This document shows, in pieces, positions 19,428 to 24,628 of a DNA stretch of 24,628 bases. The translations under genes were made by a program, and so were the position numbers. The first letter of the stretch is position 1. Every line of letters begins with the position of its first letter. The notes beneath the pieces are model-generated. The model made no database searches, was not told the origin of the DNA, and saw only the letters and a list, made by a program, of their open reading frames with translations. Origin of the DNA: Sphacelaria rigidula (lineage: Eukaryota > Phaeophyceae > Sphacelariales); NCBI GenBank assembly GCA_964200075.2, contig CAXNAA020000195.1:1-24628 (forward strand), given 5' to 3'.

Positions 19428-19640
19428 GGACCCAAAAGAACCACCTAGATTTTCGAGTAATCACCAGAGGGCACTCAAGATCTCTTTTCAAAACGCGACC
19501 ACTTCGTGCGGGTTTGCTCTTTTTGATATCGAAAAAAGAGGTCGGAGAAAGGGACGTTATATCTCTTTGTGACTTTGAGATTGCGAGCCGCACTGAAGAA
19601 ATCTACCTGCTCAGCACCGATAGAAAATTCGACAACCAAT
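19428..19640 (+). pseudogene. Decayed or partial coding segment
   Basis: A 70-codon open frame without ATG reads LFKTRPLRAGLLFLISKKEV, then DVISLCDFEIASRTEEIYLL to FDNQ and TGA. The same frame continues past the stop as SLVKAIFEGNTYPGLHVSMA and stays open to 19918. A single stop between two natural-looking stretches suggests either an old exon with a nonsense change or chance. No family is recognised. Confidence 0.25.
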
Positions 19641-20180
19641 GAGCCTCTCTGGTCAAGGCTATCTTTGAAGGCAACACTTATCCGGGCCTACATGTGAGTA
19701 TGGCGGAGATGCTCGCCTCCAACTCCGTCACGAGTTGTGCACGCAAAACGATCGTATGCAACTTACTAAATATTAGCACGTCGACGAAGCCAAAGGGTTT
19801 CCCCCGCTTCCCCCGCGAGCGGTTTTCCGAACAAAATACGAACTTCTCACAGTTATTTCCAGCCCATATAGGAATCCTTCACAGTTACTTTAATCTGAAT
19901 ACGGATGTCTTACAGTGAAGGCAGCGCACAGGCATCATTTTGTTCGCGCTTATTATGGAGTTTTTGAAATTGCTTCCAAGCCAAATACGAATTTCGTTGA
20001 GGTCGGGCAGCGCCCGACCAACGCCTGGACATTTTGCTTTATTATCTTCTGAATATGTTGATGCGACCGCGATGTTCAGGATCAAAAATAACTCAGCATA
20101 ATGTGTAGCAACCCCATCCCCTCCCTTCCTCCCTCCGCTTGCCCGATTTTTGAAGGTTATGGGCGCATGCTTCTTGGAAA
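19641..20180. other. No assignable gene
   Basis: Contains the continuation of the frame described at 19428, and part of a minus-strand ATG frame of 145 codons (20322 to 19885). That length is about what chance yields in this window, and it has no recognised domain. Confidence 0.45.
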
Positions 20181-20396
20181 ATGTCGCTACGGTTGATTGG
20201 GTATTTGGTAATTCGTCATTACTCGTGCATTGCTGTGTTTGTGGACATTCCTTCCAATATCCGCAATATATGGCTTGTTCCAGTTGCCATATTTCTTTTT
20301 CCGGTTGTGTCGCACTCCCCATGTATTTTCGTTGCTTCCTTGGTTTTTGCGATCGCCGGCGGATTCATCTACGCTTTCTGCTGTCTTTTACTCTGA
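20181..20396 (+). CDS. Candidate small membrane protein or exon
   Basis: An ATG frame (AAA at -3 to -1) of 71 codons: MSLRLIGYLVIRHYSCIAVF, a short polar loop DIPSNIRN, then two closely spaced hydrophobic segments (IWLVPVAIFLFPVV and IFVASLVFAIAGGFIYAF). Codon pattern favours this frame over the two other open plus-strand frames. It could be a tiny two-helix membrane protein or an exon cut short by intron sequence. Nothing nearby supports a function. Confidence 0.3.
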   Translation: MSLRLIGYLVIRHYSCIAVFVDIPSNIRNIWLVPVAIFLFPVVSHSPCIFVASLVFAIAGGFIYAFCCLLL

Positions 20397-21214
20397 TGCA
20401 CTGGTTGTAGTTTGCAACCCGTGATCTGCAATTCTATCCTTTCTCTTTGTATAGCGAAGTGAACGTTACATTGACTCTCGTATCGCGTTTGATTTTGGCC
20501 ACATCTCCTCAGAGTGTTTTTATGGGTGGGTCTGCACGGTGACTGTCGGAATCGCAATAGATTCGTCGATTGAAAAAGTCAACGCGTACATGAACACACA
20601 TGACATATGTACAGTAGTGTAGCATGCCCCGTGCCGCGATTTTCCGTGGCAGGGTACCATGGTTTCAGATTTCCGCAGTTCTCGCGATATCTGTAGTTTC
20701 TCGTGGAAGTACCACATTAGTCCGACCCCGTACTGTCCATACAGTGCTTTCGGAAACAGACACCGAGGTACCGTAGAAGCCACGATAACAGATACCACAC
20801 CGAACCTACCGCACTGTACAGGTACCAAAAACCGTGTACCGTTGCTCAATGTTTGATTGTCGCGCATTCAGTGATCCTCGAGGGACACAGCGGGGGTCAC
20901 ACGATAGGCATACCCGATATGGTCAACAAAATCAAAATTACTCGCCAACGAAAAAAGCATGTGAGACGCAAAAATGTACAACAAACGAAGACATCTGAAA
21001 AACAAAGAAACAAACAGAATGTGGTAGCAAAAACCGCGAAACTCACGTATGATACCGAATAATCGTACTCCAAAACTCCAAAAAAATCTTTTGAGGAAGA
21101 CACTGTGTGATTGTCAGCATGACCTTTGCCAGTGTATATCTCACGAAGTTGCCACTTTCCAAAGCTTTCCTTATGACGCAATACATTCGAAACTTGACAT
21201 ACGAGCGGGTTCAC
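20397..21214. other. No assignable gene
   Basis: I see no supported gene. A Lys/Arg/Gln-rich plus-strand frame (about 20922-21062, KIKITRQRKKHVRRKN) reflects local A-richness. No repeats shared with the rest of the window were noticed. Confidence 0.5.
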
Positions 21215-22330
21215 GCTTATCACCCACAGTTGTGTCATCAGCCAATTTTAATACCTTCCACAGTACCCACCCAAAAGTCGCATACATGGTTTCATGCTGA
21301 CCGCCACGGGCAACTGAAGAGGTGGTATAGTCGGGTTTGTTTAAGGCCATTGCTATGGCACGGAGGGCCAAAAGATCCCTCGACCAATCAGGTGCGTTCA
21401 ATTTTTTGAAAAATTAAAATGCAATTATCCAACGCAATTTCCGCCCAATCTTCACATGCTCATGTAGTAGTACTGTGATTAGCTCGGGAACCGAACAGAA
21501 AAAAACAGATGTGGAAACGGTCACGTTGGGATCGAATCATACTCCGAACCGTGGTATTTCGGTGACGTGCGGCCTTGGCGTCGTCGGGTTTCCACTCATG
21601 ATAGGCATCTAGGATCCAGAACGTTTTATGATTGTTTCCCACATATCTGTCTCAGAGAGCCTGTGGCCGCCTTCAAACTTGACAGTTCGGTAGGTATTAG
21701 TGCTCCAAATGGGGAAAATATGTTGAGAAACATTCCAGTCTTTCTTCGCTCTTTGCCAGCTTCCGGAGTTTCCGGCCTAAAAGACCCCCGAAAGCTGGTA
21801 CAGAATGCCTCATAATACGAAAACAAAAGTTGTGTGTCCCAGTGTAACCCAAGGAACATTTGTACAACGTTTGATTGCAAAGCTTGAAAACCTGATGCAA
21901 CTTTCTCGTTTAACAATGGACATACCCCAAAACAAAGTGTTCACACCAAAACCAAATCGTTATCAGTTTGTACCTTTCAAACCCCACTCCATCGCACAAA
22001 AACGCAAACGTTCACGCCCCTTCTGGGAGTCAGGCTCTGAACACGTGCGCGTAAGCAATATGTGACACTTCGATTTGTTTGTGGGCGGGGTCTCCTGACT
22101 TGCTTTTTCCCGCCAGTTAACGGGGGTCCCAGCGAGGGTTGTTACTCCCCAAGTCCCCAGGACACCCTATCACTGACGACAAGCAAAGATATCCGACCCT
22201 CTAGTTGTTTTCTTATGTTTCTGTGTTTCGTGTGTTCAACATTTCAGAGGCTACCTCTAACAATCGGCGTGAACATTTGCGGATGAATGAATCCTGGATG
22301 AAAAGCGTGAACCAGCTCGCTCTGAAAGAA
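21215..22330 (+). repeat. Dispersed 1.1-kb repeat, copy 2
   Basis: Plus-strand counterpart of 10285-11385. Matching translated pieces are PSTVPTQKSHTWFHADRHG and NRGISVTCGLGVVGF. Stops and frameshifts occur in both copies. Its 3' part holds an inverted pair of about 40 bp (22003-22042, 22243-22281), also present in copy 1. Confidence 0.75.
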
Positions 22331-22816
22331 AAGTGTGAGTTTTCGACAGTGCAAGTTCATGAGACGTACGCTAGCAACAGTTAGCTTGCTAAAAATGACG
22401 CTTGTACGAGACTTTGATAAACGAGTCATACCCGTACGAAAATTGATAGGGCTGTGAACTGACGGCTCGGGTCAGTTCAGTTTGAGCTGGCCGCGCCAGC
22501 GGCCTGTTCATCGATGTTTTCCCAGTTAATCGACTTCGCTTCTTTTCCCTGAAAAAACGTGGATAGCCATAAAAAATGTGAGCCCTCAGATTGAGAAGCT
22601 CAGAGACTGATGTGCTGTCGTTAAATCTCACCCAACGAAGTGAGTGGTTCAAAAATTATTCGTCAGTAGTATGCAGCAGCAGAGCCTCTCCATGAGAAGC
22701 GGAGGACGGGAACAAGTAAGCCACCTGAAGTTTGAGCGCTTGGGCCGACGCGTCTGACCAATTTTTTTGAATGTAAAACAACTTGCGGGCTACTATTGTT
22801 GCTCTTTTTGTTTCAG
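22331..22816. other. No assignable gene; intron-like before the next exon
   Basis: No coding segment could be supported. The last 40 bases are pyrimidine-rich and end TTTTTGTTTCAG, a textbook 3' splice site for the plus strand. Confidence 0.45.
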
Positions 22817-22924
22817 CTGTTTCAGTACATGCAAGGCTTCATCAAGTGCCCAAGAAATGTACTGCACGGCACGCACGAATATATTGAAAACATCTTCAAT
22901 ACGTTCATGATGTCTCATGTGGAG
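22817..22924 (+). CDS. Candidate internal exon, 36 codons
   Basis: A 108-base frame bounded by a strong acceptor (GCTCTTTTTGTTTCAG) and a good donor (GAG then GTAGGC), phase 0 at both ends. It encodes LFQYMQGFIKCPRNVLHGTH, then EYIENIFNTFMMSHVE. The composition suits a globular helical protein. I do not recognise the family. The antisense frame is also open, so the splice sites decide the strand. No partner exon was identified; the following intron would contain the satellite. Confidence 0.42.
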
Positions 22925-23035
22925 GTAGGCCAAGGATGGGAAAGTAGCCGTCCCCGGGATGATATTCACCGTTTTGTCCTGTCGTGAACGAACGATGGCG
23001 TTCCTGGCTATCCGTGGTGTAATGGCGTCGATATT
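22925..23035 (-). repeat. Inverted monomer of the satellite
   Basis: Read on the minus strand this matches the monomer near 24339: CAGGAACGCCATCGTTCGT against CAGGTGTATCGTCATTCGT, then AAACGGTGAATATCATCCC against GAACGGTAGAGACCACCCG, and both reach CTACTTT. Both can be read as TGQNG..HPGD.YF, an accidental or fossil frame. It is in opposite orientation to the array that follows. Confidence 0.65.
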
Positions 23036-23099
23036 TTTGACAATACGTGTCGTGCGAAGTCCTCCCGCGAACGGCCAATACGTCAAATAATACCCGCCA

Positions 23100-24430
23100 A
23101 TGAGGGTGTTTGGGGAGGAGATATGCCCATCTCATCGTCGGGAAGGGGGAGAAGGGTGGTTTTGAATCAGCAAGTGGGGTCCATACATTCTAGTGACCAT
23201 TCACATGTTCGGGGGCATCGCCTTTTGTTTGTACATAACTTGATGGTGGATTATGATCCCAGCTATACGTCGGGATGGCATGGGACAATGCTACGGTAGG
23301 GGTGCACCTTTTGCTCAAAATCTTGTCTGGTTCAGGGGCTCCTTACGCTTCTACATGCACAAGAATGTGGGTCAGGGCATTCCCGTTTGCAAATTCATTC
23401 GGAAAATCCGTAGCACATTGGAATAGTATTCCTGGCGTATTCTCACATATTTCATAAGCCGTGTTTTGGATGGGATGAAGGGCTCCCCCAACAATTCTAA
23501 CCCCAGAAGATATTTGCGCACCCCTACCGTAGACCCCCGGGGTATCTGTAGTCCTGTCAAGAAAGACAGAAAGTACGATGAGTTAGGGTAGGTTGTAGAC
23601 CTTCTATTGGTACCGGTCACGTGTTCGAATCCATTGTTGTCCGGCCACAAATAGCTCGCACGTCAGATAACCCCCCCTTCCCGCTGAGATAATTCGGTGA
23701 GGCAATACGTTAATTTTAACCCCAGGGGAAAGGGGCCGGGGGAGGGGTGCAGGGGATTCTCGAGCTGCGGGATGAGATGAGCACGATCTGATTATGCTTC
23801 CTGCGTGTCCAGGGGCATCGCCGTTCGTATGTAACATGCCCTGACGGTGAATGATGCCCCCTGCGCGTGTTAAGCGATCGAGGGGATGGAACAATATCTT
23901 TCCCGTGGCGTCCGTAACCCCGATAAGGAAAACGTCACTTATAGCTGGTTAGGGTAGACTTCATGTTTTTTTTTGGCACCGGTAAGTGTTCAGATTCCCG
24001 CTTGTCCGGCGGCAAATGGTTCAAACGTTGGATAACACCCCCTTTAGGTGGAATTTGTTCAGGAAGGGAATGCGTTGATTTTATCTCGGGAAAAGAGGAT
24101 GGAGGGAGAAGTGGGCGATGAGGTTATCGTTATAGTAGGCACGTTCTCACGATTCCCTCCGCGTGTCTGATCGCATACAGTACCTATTCGTGTGCAATTG
24201 CCTATGTATCAAGCGAAAACGGTAGATAACACCCTCATCTTTTCTGGAGAAGGGATAGAGCGATTTCATCCCCGGGTGAGAAGATAGGCGAGGCAGAGTC
24301 AAATACATCGTTTTTCACAAGTTCTACCATGTGCTCGCGTGTTCAGGTGTATCGTCATTCGTGTATAACAGGCCAGAACGGTAGAGACCACCCGCCGGGT
24401 GACAACTACTTTTTTGGGGGGATACGTACA
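23100..24430 (+). repeat. Degenerate satellite, monomer about 180 bp
   Basis: The anchor GTGTTC-like hexamer (followed by A/G-rich sequence and ATCG or ATCC) recurs with its last base at 23210, 23626, 23810, 23991, 24168 and 24344. The spacings are 184, 181, 177 and 176, and the first gap of 416 becomes 174 after removing the 242-bp inserted element. Most monomers continue with a GGATAACACCCCC-like block and a G/A-rich run. Monomers at 23626 and 23991 resemble each other more than their neighbours (TTGTCCGGC), suggesting a two-monomer unit of about 365 bp. Confidence 0.72.
23291..23532 (+). mobile_element. Inverted-repeat element, copy B, inside satellite
   Basis: Second copy of the 8237-8473 element, same orientation, 242 bp, with ends CTACGGTAGGGGTGCA and GCGCACCCCTACCGTAG. 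It sits inside a monomer of the satellite array: subtracting its length restores the normal monomer spacing. The common frame reads ILSGSGAP...CTRMWVRAFPFANSFG. Confidence 0.82.
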
Positions 24431-24628
24431 TCAAGTCTCGGAGCAGGAAAAGGGATTATCTTTTACATTTCGTTAGTTCCATGTTTCAAGTATCCCCAAA
24501 AAATAATCGAAAACGTCCAAACGTATTGCCAATCGCACGGTATAGGCCAAAACAACAGCCAATCATCTATATTGAGGATGGTGCTATTGATTGAGGATGA
24601 GAACCCGGAGGATTAAAATCTTCGTATC

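Noticed and set aside
19885-20322. 145-codon minus-strand ATG frame
   Set aside because: About two frames of this length are expected by chance in six frames of 24.6 kb; no domain and no codon bias I could defend.
21171-21401. Minus-strand VLKLADDTTVGD, resembling the ADD box of reverse transcriptases
   Set aside because: No other reverse transcriptase block is nearby, and the motif is not kept in the homologous copy at 11.3 kb.
23600-24000. B-box-like GTGTTCGAATCC as a sign of a tRNA gene or SINE
   Set aside because: No foldable tRNA arms and no matching A box at the right distance; the sequence is part of the satellite monomer.
1-24628. CRISPR array, bacterial operons, rRNA or tRNA genes
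   Set aside because: No regular short repeats with unique spacers, no ribosome-binding-site-led gene strings and no recognisable RNA gene; spliced kinase exons show that the DNA is eukaryotic.

Overview
The window is eukaryotic nuclear DNA. Coding potential is broken into short exons with GT-AG junctions, there is no operon-like packing, and much of the sequence is short inverted-repeat elements and repeats. I cannot name the species. Introns of about 600 bases carrying non-autonomous elements would suit a large-genome alga or other protist, but that is inference. No rRNA, tRNA or CRISPR array was recognised.

The one gene I can reconstruct is a protein kinase on the minus strand, 16539 down to 4706. 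Nine exons give about 432 residues with compatible phases at all eight junctions. In order they encode the glycine loop (VGNGAFG), the beta-3 lysine (TIVLK), the alpha-C glutamate (VTREL), the hinge, the catalytic loop (HFDVKPANLLL), DFG, APE, the alpha-F aspartate (VDIWAAG) and the alpha-I arginine (SPDTR), then a basic tail. The catalytic loop has Phe where most kinases have Arg before the catalytic Asp, so it is a non-RD kinase. Exons 1, 3, 5, 6, 7 and 9 are clear. Exon 8 is well supported by phase and by alignment across the junction. Exons 2 and 4 are less certain.

Four kinase introns are 568-642 bases, but intron 1 (2.5 kb) and intron 4 (5.2 kb) are swollen. Intron 1 holds a 333-bp inverted-repeat element with TCCGGA-rich tandem units and a 529-bp palindrome. 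Intron 4 holds a 237-bp inverted-repeat element, a 293-bp near-perfect palindrome and a copy of a roughly 1.1-kb dispersed repeat.

Left of the kinase (1-4705) there are candidate minus-strand exons of a possible membrane protein (338-1449). Its stop codon lies inside a 107-bp inverted-repeat element with an AACC target duplication. Next come a G-run of the quadruplex type and a 549-bp element flanked by TA, then about 2.3 kb with nothing I can assign.

Right of the kinase (16.6-24.6 kb) there are only isolated candidate exons on the plus strand (16863-17333, 20181-20396, 22817-22924). The second copy of the 1.1-kb repeat is at 21.2-22.3 kb in opposite orientation. A decayed satellite of about 180-bp monomers fills 22.9-24.4 kb; one monomer is interrupted by a second copy of the intron-4 element.
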